Below are positions 1-6,501 of a DNA stretch of 14,703 bases, piece after piece (the stretch's first letter is position 1; each line of letters starts with the position of its first letter). The notes beneath the pieces were generated by a model. The model did not search any database, was not told the DNA's origin, and saw only the letters and a list, made by a program, of their open reading frames with translations. The translations under genes were made by a program, and so were the position numbers. This DNA is from an uncultured Bacilli bacterium (GTDB lineage Bacteria > Bacillota_I > Bacilli_A > RF39 > UBA660): positions 1-14,703 of the forward strand of contig CANQHK010000018.1 in the NCBI GenBank assembly GCA_947623645.1. The letters run 5' to 3'.

Positions 1-201
1 AAGTTTCTCCCAGGTTTCTTCATCGACGATTCCAGTTACTTCCAATCCATTTTCTCTTTGAAAAGCTTCAACTCCTGCTAAAGTAGAAAGGCCAAAACTT
101 CCTGTAATAACGGCATTATAAAACCCTAGAATTTTCAACTTCTCTTGTAAAATCTTAACAGAATCCCCGACATCTCCAATTTCTAAACGCTCATATATCA
201 A
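1..201 (-). CDS. Peptidoglycan-binding domain protein, N-terminal part only (runs off left edge)
   Basis: An open frame runs from 201 leftward to the window edge with no stop, giving the first 67 residues. They form a PG_binding_1 repeat starting almost at the N-terminus: a 'GDVGDSV..LQ..L' opening, a 'GSFG..T' turn, an 'AFQ..NGL' helix and a closing 'VTGIVDEETW'. There is no signal peptide. I chose the TTG at 201-199 because GAGGTG (212-207) lies six bases ahead of it; that same GTG (210-208) is in frame but would leave no ribosome binding site. The domain binds peptidoglycan; the catalytic part, if any, lies outside the window. It is divergent from the sleC-like gene, 68 bases between starts, so another spore or cell-wall hydrolase is a reasonable inference. 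The domain call is firm; the enzyme class is unknown. Confidence 0.75.
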   Translation of the reverse strand, partial: MIYERLEIGDVGDSVKILQEKLKILGFYNAVITGSFGLSTLAGVEAFQRENGLEVTGIVDEETWEKL

Positions 202-219
202 CCTTTTCACCTCGATAAA

Positions 220-247
220 ATTATATGTATTCTAGGAAAAGATATGA
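220..247 (-). promoter_or_regulatory. Possible sporulation-sigma-like promoter for the leftward PG-binding gene
   Basis: On the minus strand CATATAAT (227-220) resembles the -10 element of sigma-E/sigma-K promoters (CATA...T). TCATATC (247-241) lies 13 bases upstream, roughly where a sigma-E -35 (ATATT-like) would be. TATAAT inside the same octamer would also serve a vegetative sigma factor, so the class is uncertain. Confidence 0.3.
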
Positions 248-248
248 A

Positions 249-254
249 TATAAT
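249..254 (+). promoter_or_regulatory. Probable -10 element for the sleC-like gene
   Basis: TATAAT sits 15 bases before the start codon region of the sleC-like gene, just ahead of its AGAGGTGA ribosome binding site. No good TTGACA-like -35 lies 16-18 bases upstream (the hexamer there is TGTATT), which would fit an alternative sigma factor. The flanking sequence GAATATAAT is also loosely like sporulation -10 elements. Confidence 0.4.
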
Positions 255-269
255 GTAGAGAGGTGAAAC

Positions 270-1487
270 ATGGCAAAGGGATATTTAAAAGTAAATGTTT
301 ATAGTGATACGATTGCAAACCCGGTAAAAAATGCGACCGTTAGAGTTTTAAAAGGAACCAACGAAATTGCTCGAGCCGTAACCGATGAAAATGGTCAAAC
401 AGGGGAAATAACGTTAGATACAGTTGATAAAAGTTATTCCGAAGAAGAACAATATGAGGTTCGTCCTTATGAAACCTACGATTTAGAAGTAACTGCTTTA
501 GGACTTACTCCAACAACAATCAACGGGGTTCAAATATTCGATGGAGTGACTTCCATACAAGATGTATACATGACATCAATCGATGAAAATCAAGAGGGTA
601 CAACCGAAGACATTTCTCCCAATACTTTATGGGGAGAGTATTCCCCGAGTATTTCGGCAGAAGACGCCAGTGAACAAAACATAGCACCGATTGTTTTAAA
701 AGAAGTTTTAGTTCCACAAACAATCGTCGTTCATGATGGAGTTCCAAGCAATAACAATGCTCCCAATTACACCGTACCATTTATTGATTATATAAAAAAT
801 GTAGCAAGTAGTGAAATTTATAGTACATGGCCAAGAGAGACTATCAAAGCCAATGTCTTAGCAATTATTTCTTTTGCACTCAATCGAATTTATACCGAAT
901 GGTATCGAAGTCGGGGCTATAATTTTACGATTACATCAACAACCAGTTATGACCAAAAATATACAAAAAACGGAACCATCTTTGAACCAATTTCAAATAT
1001 TGTCGATGAAATTTTTAATAATTATATAAGAAGTGGAATAAGAATGGAGCCATTACTTGCACATTATAAAAGTGAAACATCAGAAAGCGGTTATTTAAGT
1101 CAATGGGGATCCAAAGAATTAGGGGATCGAGGTTACGATGCTCTCCAAATTCTTCGAAATTATTATGGAAATGCAGTGAACATTTATGAAGCAGAAGTAA
1201 CAGAAAGTTATCCGTATTCTTTTACATCGACTTTAAAACAGGGAGATTGTAGCCAGGACGTTTATGTCCTACAAAATTCACTAAACTATATTCGAGGAAG
1301 TTATCCAGGAATTCCTAAAATAGAAAATCCAAATGGATTTTTTGATAGCCAAACTGCCAATGCTGTAAGAACTTTTCAAAAAGTCTTTTCTCTTTCACAA
1401 ACAGGAGAAGCCAATTATCAGACTTGGTATAAAATATCCTATATTCTAACAGCAGTAGAAGAATTAACCAAAAGTGTATACAATTAA
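270..1487 (+). CDS. sleC: SleC-type spore cortex-lytic enzyme (SpoIID-like domain plus PG-binding domain)
   Basis: 405 residues. In clostridia SleC is stored in the spore as a proenzyme, cut by Csp proteases at germination, and then cleaves cortex peptidoglycan as a lytic transglycosylase. The N-terminal ~104 residues look like a beta-sandwich (carboxypeptidase-regulatory/CnaB-like) prodomain. Residues ~145-310 form the SpoIID/LytB-like core, with 'YIKNVASSEIYSTWP' (E182 is the likely catalytic acid), 'ALNRIYTEWYRS..YNFTIT' and 'LSQWG...RGYDALQILRNYYG'. Residues ~322-395 form a PG_binding_1 domain. There is no signal peptide, as expected for a protein made inside the mother cell. The ATG at 270 follows AGAGGTGA (259-266). 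The match to clostridial SleC as I remember it is extensive, especially around 'VVHDGVP' and the SpoIID core. No csp protease gene is in the window. It could be a SleC paralogue with another spore role. Confidence 0.82.
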   Translation: MAKGYLKVNVYSDTIANPVKNATVRVLKGTNEIARAVTDENGQTGEITLDTVDKSYSEEEQYEVRPYETYDLEVTALGLTPTTINGVQIFDGVTSIQDVYMTSIDENQEGTTEDISPNTLWGEYSPSISAEDASEQNIAPIVLKEVLVPQTIVVHDGVPSNNNAPNYTVPFIDYIKNVASSEIYSTWPRETIKANVLAIISFALNRIYTEWYRSRGYNFTITSTTSYDQKYTKNGTIFEPISNIVDEIFNNYIRSGIRMEPLLAHYKSETSESGYLSQWGSKELGDRGYDALQILRNYYGNAVNIYEAEVTESYPYSFTSTLKQGDCSQDVYVLQNSLNYIRGSYPGIPKIENPNGFFDSQTANAVRTFQKVFSLSQTGEANYQTWYKISYILTAVEELTKSVYN

Positions 1488-1490
1488 CGA

Positions 1491-1522
1491 AAGAAAATAC
1501 GATTCTTGTGTTTTCTTTTTTT
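1491..1522 (+). terminator. Intrinsic terminator after the sleC-like gene
   Basis: The arms AAGAAAATAC (1491-1500) and GTGTTTTCTT (1508-1517) form ten pairs, including one U-G, around a 7-base loop, followed by seven T residues (1516-1522). It begins four bases after the stop codon. Confidence 0.8.
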
Positions 1523-1549
1523 ACTATCAATAGAAATTTGTGTTATAAT
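1521..1549 (+). promoter_or_regulatory. Vegetative promoter of the DUF296 gene
   Basis: TTACTA (1521-1526), a 17-base spacer and TATAAT (1544-1549), with TGT just before the -10 (extended -10). It starts in the T-tract of the preceding terminator, so the small gene is its own transcription unit. Confidence 0.7.
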
Positions 1550-1568
1550 AATCTATGGAGGAAAAATT

Positions 1569-1988
1569 ATGGAATATAAAAAAATCAATAATCAATATGT
1601 TGTAAGAATGGATAAAGGAGAAGAAGTTCTTACAAAATTAAAAGAATTATGTGAAAAAGAAAAGATTAAAGTCGGAAGTGTTTATGGCCTAGGAGCAGCA
1701 AACTATGTAAAAGTAGGACTTTTTGATGTTGTTGAAAAAGAATATCACTCTAAAGTTTTTGAAGAACCATTAGAAATCACTTCCTTAGTCGGAAATATTT
1801 CCACAAAAGACGGGGAAAATTATCTTCATGTGCACATTACAGTAGCAAATAAAGATATGCAAGTATTTGGTGGACATCTAAATGAATGCCGGATTTCTGC
1901 AACCTGCGAACTTTATGTAACATCACTTGATACTGAAGTAGAGAGAGAATTTTCAGAAGAAATTGGATTAAATTTATATAAATTTTAA
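1569..1988 (+). CDS. PPC/DUF296-domain protein
   Basis: 139 residues, one PPC (plants and prokaryotes conserved, DUF296) domain over nearly the whole length. The opening 'VVRMDKGEEVLTKLKELCEKE' is the usual start of the fold, followed by 'VGSVYGLGAANYVKVGLFD' and the hallmark 'LHVHITVANKDMQVFGGHL'. H87, H89 and H103 match the histidines that bind metal in some bacterial family members. In bacteria these are small soluble trimers of unclear function; AT-hook fusions occur in plants, but none is present here. The ATG at 1569 is chosen because GGAGG (1557-1561) lies seven bases ahead; an in-frame ATG at 1506 falls inside the terminator and upstream of the promoter -10. It is flanked by its own promoter and precedes the rpsL promoter, so there is no evident link to ribosomal genes. 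Confidence 0.85.
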   Translation: MEYKKINNQYVVRMDKGEEVLTKLKELCEKEKIKVGSVYGLGAANYVKVGLFDVVEKEYHSKVFEEPLEITSLVGNISTKDGENYLHVHITVANKDMQVFGGHLNECRISATCELYVTSLDTEVEREFSEEIGLNLYKF

Positions 1989-1997
1989 AAAAAGTTC

Positions 1998-2026
1998 TTG
2001 ACTTTGATTCTTCAAAGTGTTATAGT
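1998..2026 (+). promoter_or_regulatory. Promoter of the str operon
   Basis: TTGACT (1998-2003), a 17-base spacer and TATAGT (2021-2026): a near-consensus vegetative promoter. Transcription should start near 2033, giving a leader of about 95 bases before rpsL. Confidence 0.85.
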
Positions 2027-2040
2027 AAATTCGCTTATGT

Positions 2041-2077
2041 TAATTTAGGTTTTGCATTTTGCAAAGCTTAATTTAAT
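2041..2077 (+). promoter_or_regulatory. Long hairpin in the rpsL leader
   Basis: Two 17-base arms, 2041-2057 and 2061-2077, face each other around a 3-base TTT loop. Sixteen of the 17 positions pair (two as G-U), with one T-T mismatch. The structure lies entirely in the untranslated leader. There is no T-tract directly after it, so it is not a standard terminator. A role in leader stability or in translational feedback by S7 or S12 is inference. Confidence 0.6.
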
Positions 2078-2090
2078 GAAACAAAATGAT

Positions 2091-2108
2091 ACACCTGGAT
2101 ATGTGTAA
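2091..2108 (+). promoter_or_regulatory. Small hairpin just upstream of the rpsL ribosome binding site
   Basis: TACAC (2091-2095) pairs with GTGTA (2104-2108) around the loop CTGGATAT, six bases before the AAGGAGAG ribosome binding site (2114-2121). Its position suits a protein-binding or ribosome-access element. The function is not proven. Confidence 0.4.
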
Positions 2109-2127
2109 AGGAAAGGAGAGATAAATC

Positions 2128-2541
2128 ATGCCTACAATTCAACAATTAGTAAGAAAAAACAGAAAAGATAAGGTAAGAAAAAGTAAAGCACCAGTGCTAG
2201 GAATTGGACTTAACACAATTCAAAGAAAAACAACCGAAACCTCTTCTCCACAAAAACGTGGAGTATGTACTCGTGTTGGAACAAAAACACCAAAGAAACC
2301 GAACTCAGCACTAAGAAAATATGCGCGTGTTCGTCTTTCAAATGGAAAAGAAGTAGATACTTATATTCCTGGAGAAGGGCACAACTTACAAGAGCACAGT
2401 GTTGTACTTATTCGTGGTGGACGTGTTAAAGACTTAATCGGTGTACGTTACCATATTATCCGTGGAACACTTGATACTGCTGGAGTAAAAGACAGAAAAA
2501 AAGCACGTAGCAAATACGGAGCTAAAAAACCTAAAAAATAA
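2128..2541 (+). CDS. rpsL: 30S ribosomal protein S12
   Basis: 137 residues, the usual Gram-positive length. S12 sits at the decoding centre of the small subunit and helps control tRNA selection accuracy. Visible marks are 'MPTIQQLVRKNR', the insert 'TSSPQKRGVCTRV', the decoding loop 'TPKKPNSALRK' (K56 corresponds to E. coli K42) and the second loop 'RGGRVKDLIGVRYH'. In that second loop position 104 (codon 2437-2439) is Ile, whereas nearly all bacteria have Pro (E. coli P90). K56 and K101, the classical streptomycin-resistance lysines, and D102, the methylthiolated aspartate in E. coli, are unchanged. AAGGAGAG lies six bases before the ATG. It is the first gene of the rpsL-rpsG-fusA unit, with its own promoter and structured leader. 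Confidence 0.98.
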   Translation: MPTIQQLVRKNRKDKVRKSKAPVLGIGLNTIQRKTTETSSPQKRGVCTRVGTKTPKKPNSALRKYARVRLSNGKEVDTYIPGEGHNLQEHSVVLIRGGRVKDLIGVRYHIIRGTLDTAGVKDRKKARSKYGAKKPKK

Positions 2542-2570
2542 AAGGAACCAATTGAAAGGAGGAAAATAAC

Positions 2571-3038
2571 ATGCGTAAAAGACGTGCAACCAAAAGAGAT
2601 GTTTTAGCAGATCCTATATATAACTCAAAAGTTGTAACGAAACTTATTAACCGTATCATGTTAGATGGTAAAAAAGGAAAAGCTCAAACGATTCTTTATG
2701 AAGCTTTTGATATTGTAAAAGAAAAAACTGGAAAAGACCCACTCGAAGTATTTAATCAAGCACTTGAAAATATTAAACCATTATTGGAAGTAAAATCTCG
2801 TCGTGTTGGGGGAGCAAATTATCAAGTACCAAGTGAAGTTAGCAAGGAAAGAAGCCAAGCATTAGGACTTCGTTGGTTAGTAAATTATGCAAGACTTAGA
2901 GGTGGTAAAGGTATGGCCGAAAATCTTGCAAATGAAATTATAGATGCATCGAATGGAACAGGTGCAGCTGTTAAAAAACGTGAAGATACCCACAGAATGG
3001 CAGAAGCAAACAAGGCTTTCGCACATTATCGTTGGTAG
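2571..3038 (+). CDS. rpsG: 30S ribosomal protein S7
   Basis: 155 residues, normal for S7. It binds the 3' major domain of 16S rRNA, nucleates assembly of the small-subunit head and touches E-site tRNA. The family pattern is clear: 'MRKRRATKRDVLADPIYNS' at the start, 'LINRIMLDGKKGKAQ', 'LEVKSRRVGGANYQVPSEV' in the middle and 'KKREDTHRMAEANKAFAHYRW' at the end. The ATG follows AAAGGAGG (2555-2562). It starts 29 bases after rpsL, and fusA follows after 15 bases, with no promoter or terminator in either gap, so it is co-transcribed. In E. coli S7 is the feedback repressor of this operon; whether that holds here cannot be seen. Confidence 0.98.
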   Translation: MRKRRATKRDVLADPIYNSKVVTKLINRIMLDGKKGKAQTILYEAFDIVKEKTGKDPLEVFNQALENIKPLLEVKSRRVGGANYQVPSEVSKERSQALGLRWLVNYARLRGGKGMAENLANEIIDASNGTGAAVKKREDTHRMAEANKAFAHYRW

Positions 3039-3053
3039 GAAAGGAATTAAATT

Positions 3054-5123
3054 ATGGCTCGTGATACATCATTATTAAAAACAAGAAATATTGGAATTAT
3101 GGCACATATTGATGCTGGTAAAACCACTTGTACAGAAAGAATCTTATTCCATACAAAGAAAATCCATAAAATTGGTGAAACCCATGATGGTGCAAGCCAA
3201 ATGGACTGGATGGAACAAGAACAAGAACGTGGTATTACCATCACTTCTGCAGCAACAACAGCTTATTGGAAAGGATATCGTTTTAATATTATTGATACTC
3301 CAGGACACGTAGACTTTACGGTTGAAGTAAGTCGTTCCTTAAGAGTACTCGATGGAGCGGTAGCACTTCTAGATGCTCAAGCAGGAGTTGAACCACAAAC
3401 AGAAACTGTATGGCGTCAAGCAACAGAATTTTCCGTACCTCGTCTAATCTTTGCGAACAAAATGGATAAAATGGGGGCAAACTTCGAGTATACTTTATCA
3501 ACCATTGATTCAAGACTTGGAGTAAATGCAAAACCAATCGAATGGCCAATAGGAGCAGAAAGCGAATTTAATGGAGTCATCGATTTAGTTACCATGAAAG
3601 CATATCATTATGATGGAAAACAAGAAGAAGATTATACAGAGATCGAAATTCCAGCAGACTTAAAAGAGATTGCTGAGCAAAAGAGAACGGACTTAATTGA
3701 AGCTGTTGCTGAATACGATGATGAATTAATGGAAAACTACCTTGAAGGTGGAGAAATTACAGTAGATATGATTAAACGTGCTATCCGTAAAGGTACATTG
3801 GAAGTTAAATTCTTCCCTGTAATGTGTGGTACAGCTTTAGGAAACATGGGTGTTAAATTATTGTTGGACGCTGTTGTTGACTATTTACCTAGTCCATTAG
3901 ACATTCCAGCAATTAAAGGAACAGACTTACATGGAAATGCAATTGAAAGACATCCATCTGATGATGAACCATTCTCAGCTTTAGCATTCAAAGTTATGAC
4001 CGATCCATTTGTTGGACGTTTAACATTCTTCAGAGTTTACTCAGGACACTTATCAAGTGGTTCTTACATTTTAAACTCTACGAAAGATTCAAAAGAGAGA
4101 ATTGGACGAATCTTACAAATGCATGCCAATAACAGAACAGAAATCACCGACGTTTATACAGGAGATATTGCTGCAGCAGTAGGACTTAAAAATACAACAA
4201 CAGGAGATACTCTTTGTGATGAAAAGAAACCTGTTATTTTGGAATCTATGGAATTCCCTGAACCTGTTATTGAGGTTGCAGTAGAACCAAAGACCAAAGC
4301 AGACCAAGAAAAGATGGGAATCGCTCTTCAAAAATTAGCTGAAGAAGATCCAACTTTCCGTGTTCATACAGATCAAGAAACAGGTCAAACAATAATTGCT
4401 GGTATGGGTGAATTACACTTAGACGTTCTAGTTGATAGAATGAAAAGAGAATTCCAAGTAGAAGCCAATATTGGTAAACCACAAGTTGCTTATCGTGAAA
4501 CCATTCGCGTTGCAGCAGATTGTGAAGGAAAATATATTAAACAATCTGGTGGACGTGGACAATATGGACACGTTTGGGTTAAATTTGAACCAAATCCAGA
4601 CAAAGGATATGAATTTGTTGATGCAATCGTTGGTGGTGTTGTTCCTCGTGAATACATTCCTGTCGTTGACAAAGGATTACAGGAGGCTCTTCAAACAGGT
4701 GTTCTTGCTGGATACCCTATGATTGACGTCAAGGCAACATTATTTGATGGTTCTTACCATGATGTTGACTCCAACGAAATGGCTTTCAAAATTGCCGCAA
4801 GCTTTGCTCTAAAAGAAGCAAAGAATAAATGTAACCCAGTATTATTAGAACCAATCATGAGAGTGGATGTTACAGTACCAGACGAATACTTCGGTAACGT
4901 TATGGGAGATTTAACAGCTCGTCGTGGTAAACCTCTAGGACAAGAAAACCAAGGAAATGCAATTAAGCTTTCTGCGATGGTACCACTTTCTGAAATGTTT
5001 GGTTATGCAACAAGCTTACGTTCCAATACACAAGGACGTGGAAACTTCATTATGCAATTTGACCATTATGAAGAAGTACCTAGAAATATTGCCGAAGAAA
5101 TTATTAAGAAAAGTGGAAATTAA
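3054..5123 (+). CDS. fusA: Elongation factor G
   Basis: 689 residues, full length for EF-G, the GTPase that drives tRNA-mRNA translocation and, with ribosome recycling factor, splits ribosomes. The G domain shows the P-loop 'AHIDAGKT' (17-24), switch I 'MEQEQERGITITSAATT', 'DTPGH' (81-85; H85 is the catalytic-site His) and 'NKMD' (135-138). Domain II follows from about 300. The later domains include 'AGMGELHLDVLVDRMKREF' and the domain IV segment 'SGGRGQYGHVWV', and the C-terminal 'RGNFIMQFDHYEEVP' is typical. The ribosome binding site is AGGAAAGGAA just before the ATG at 3054. It is the last gene of the rpsL-rpsG-fusA unit. No tetracycline-protection (TetM-like) features are seen, so it is the housekeeping factor. 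Confidence 0.98.
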   Translation: MARDTSLLKTRNIGIMAHIDAGKTTCTERILFHTKKIHKIGETHDGASQMDWMEQEQERGITITSAATTAYWKGYRFNIIDTPGHVDFTVEVSRSLRVLDGAVALLDAQAGVEPQTETVWRQATEFSVPRLIFANKMDKMGANFEYTLSTIDSRLGVNAKPIEWPIGAESEFNGVIDLVTMKAYHYDGKQEEDYTEIEIPADLKEIAEQKRTDLIEAVAEYDDELMENYLEGGEITVDMIKRAIRKGTLEVKFFPVMCGTALGNMGVKLLLDAVVDYLPSPLDIPAIKGTDLHGNAIERHPSDDEPFSALAFKVMTDPFVGRLTFFRVYSGHLSSGSYILNSTKDSKERIGRILQMHANNRTEITDVYTGDIAAAVGLKNTTTGDTLCDEKKPVILESMEFPEPVIEVAVEPKTKADQEKMGIALQKLAEEDPTFRVHTDQETGQTIIAGMGELHLDVLVDRMKREFQVEANIGKPQVAYRETIRVAADCEGKYIKQSGGRGQYGHVWVKFEPNPDKGYEFVDAIVGGVVPREYIPVVDKGLQEALQTGVLAGYPMIDVKATLFDGSYHDVDSNEMAFKIAASFALKEAKNKCNPVLLEPIMRVDVTVPDEYFGNVMGDLTARRGKPLGQENQGNAIKLSAMVPLSEMFGYATSLRSNTQGRGNFIMQFDHYEEVPRNIAEEIIKKSGN

Positions 5124-5127
5124 AAGG

Positions 5128-5155
5128 TAGAATCGAGAGTTGCCTTCTCGTTCTA
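5128..5155 (+). other. Hairpin between fusA and tuf
   Basis: TAGAA (5128-5132) and CGAGA (5134-5138) pair with TCTCG (5146-5150) and TTCTA (5151-5155): ten pairs with a one-base bulge and a 7-base loop. It begins four bases after the fusA stop. It is followed by A-rich sequence, not a T-tract, so it looks more like an mRNA 3'-end stabiliser or processing site than an intrinsic terminator. Confidence 0.5.
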
Positions 5156-5187
5156 TAGAAAAAATCTCAAAAAAGTTATCAAAACAG

Positions 5188-5216
5188 TTGAAATATTTCC
5201 AATTGTTAGATAAAAT
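5188..5216 (+). promoter_or_regulatory. Promoter of tuf
   Basis: TTGAAA (5188-5193), a 17-base spacer and TAAAAT (5211-5216), 31 bases before the tuf start. This lets EF-Tu be made at a higher level than the upstream str genes. Confidence 0.75.
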
Positions 5217-5247
5217 ATAAGAGTAATTAAAAAAGGAGGAAATAAAA

Positions 5248-6438
5248 ATGGCAAAAGAAAAATTTGATCGTTCAAAACCACATGTTAACATTGGTACAAT
5301 TGGACACGTTGACCATGGTAAAACTACTTTAACAGCAGCTATTACAAAACGTCAACACGACAAAAATCCTGCATGGGCTGAATATACTTCATATGCAAAC
5401 ATCGATAAAGCTCCAGAGGAAAGAGAACGTGGTATTACAATCAATACTGCACACGTTGAGTATCAGACTGAAAAACGTCACTATGCTCACGTAGACTGTC
5501 CAGGACATGCTGACTACGTAAAGAACATGATTACTGGTGCAGCACAAATGGATGGAGCAATTCTAGTAATTGCAGCAACCGATGGACCTATGGCACAAAC
5601 TCGTGAACACATCTTACTTGCTCGTCAAGTTGGTGTACCTAAAATGGTAGTATTCATGAACAAGTGTGATATGGTTGATGATGAAGAATTATTAGAATTA
5701 GTAGAAATGGAAATTCGTGACTTATTAAACGAATACAATTTCGATGGAGATAACACTCCAATTATTCGTGGATCTGCTCTAAAAGCTCTTGAAGGAGATC
5801 CTAAATATGAAGCTGCAATCGATGAATTAATGGATGCAGTTGACACTTGGATTCCAACTCCAGAACGTGACAATACAAAACCATTCTTAATGAGTATTGA
5901 AGACGTATTCACAATCACTGGACGTGGAACTGTTGTTACAGGACGTGTAGAACGTGGACAATTAAAATTAAACGACACTGTTGAAATCGTTGGTATTAGA
6001 CCTACACAATCAACCGTTGTTACAGGAATTGAAATGTTCCGTAAACAATTAGACTATGCTGAAGCAGGAGACAATGCCGGAGTATTATTACGTGGTATTG
6101 CTCGTGAAGAAGTAGAACGTGGTCAAGTTCTTGCAAAACCAGGAAGCGTTACACCTCATACAAAATTCAAAGCAGAAGTTTATGTACTTAGCAAAGAAGA
6201 AGGTGGACGTCATACTCCATTCTTTGCAAACTATCGTCCTCAATTCTATTTCAGAACTACTGACGTAACTGGAGTTATCGAGTTACCAGCAGGTGTTGAA
6301 ATGGTAATGCCAGGAGACAACGTTTCTATTACAGTAGAACTTATTCACCCAATTGCTATCGAACAAGGTACTCAATTCTCTATCCGTGAAGGTGGACGTA
6401 CTGTTGGTGCTGGTGTAGTTAGCGAAATTGTTGAATAA
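5248..6438 (+). CDS. tuf: Elongation factor Tu
   Basis: 396 residues, normal for EF-Tu, which carries aminoacyl-tRNA to the ribosomal A site as a GTP complex. The GTPase motifs are 'GHVDHGKT' (19-26), 'RGITINTAHVEY' in switch I, 'DCPGHADY' (83-90, with H87 the H84-equivalent of E. coli) and 'NKCD' (138-141). Domains II and III include 'GRGTVVTGRVERG' and the ending 'FSIREGGRTVGAGVVSEIVE'. The variable segment at 34-48 is unlike the Bacillus sequence, and 'FDGDNTPIIRGSALKALEGD' recalls Mollicutes-related lineages. AAGGAGG (5233-5239) lies eight bases before the ATG. It has its own promoter and is followed by a strong terminator. Only one copy is in this window. Confidence 0.98.
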   Translation: MAKEKFDRSKPHVNIGTIGHVDHGKTTLTAAITKRQHDKNPAWAEYTSYANIDKAPEERERGITINTAHVEYQTEKRHYAHVDCPGHADYVKNMITGAAQMDGAILVIAATDGPMAQTREHILLARQVGVPKMVVFMNKCDMVDDEELLELVEMEIRDLLNEYNFDGDNTPIIRGSALKALEGDPKYEAAIDELMDAVDTWIPTPERDNTKPFLMSIEDVFTITGRGTVVTGRVERGQLKLNDTVEIVGIRPTQSTVVTGIEMFRKQLDYAEAGDNAGVLLRGIAREEVERGQVLAKPGSVTPHTKFKAEVYVLSKEEGGRHTPFFANYRPQFYFRTTDVTGVIELPAGVEMVMPGDNVSITVELIHPIAIEQGTQFSIREGGRTVGAGVVSEIVE

Positions 6439-6452
6439 TCAAAACACAATAT

Positions 6453-6486
6453 AAAAGAGTTTGTTGTATGGCAAACTCTTTTTTTT
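6453..6486 (+). terminator. Intrinsic terminator after tuf
   Basis: AAAAGAGTTTG (6453-6463) pairs perfectly with CAAACTCTTTT (6472-6482) around an 8-base loop, and a run of eight T residues (6479-6486) follows. It closes the str/tuf block 14 bases after the tuf stop. Confidence 0.93.
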
Positions 6487-6501
6487 CGATAGGAGAAGAA
6501 A

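Noticed and set aside
520..780. 86-codon antisense frame within the sleC-like gene
   Set aside because: No ribosome binding site or recognisable protein; a shadow of a well-supported gene.
3054..5123. Tetracycline-resistance ribosome protection protein instead of EF-G
   Set aside because: Full EF-G motifs and the rpsL-rpsG-fusA-tuf order identify the housekeeping factor.
5625..5978. 117-codon open frame antisense to tuf
   Set aside because: It lies wholly inside tuf on the other strand, shows no family similarity, and follows from the codon composition of a highly biased gene.
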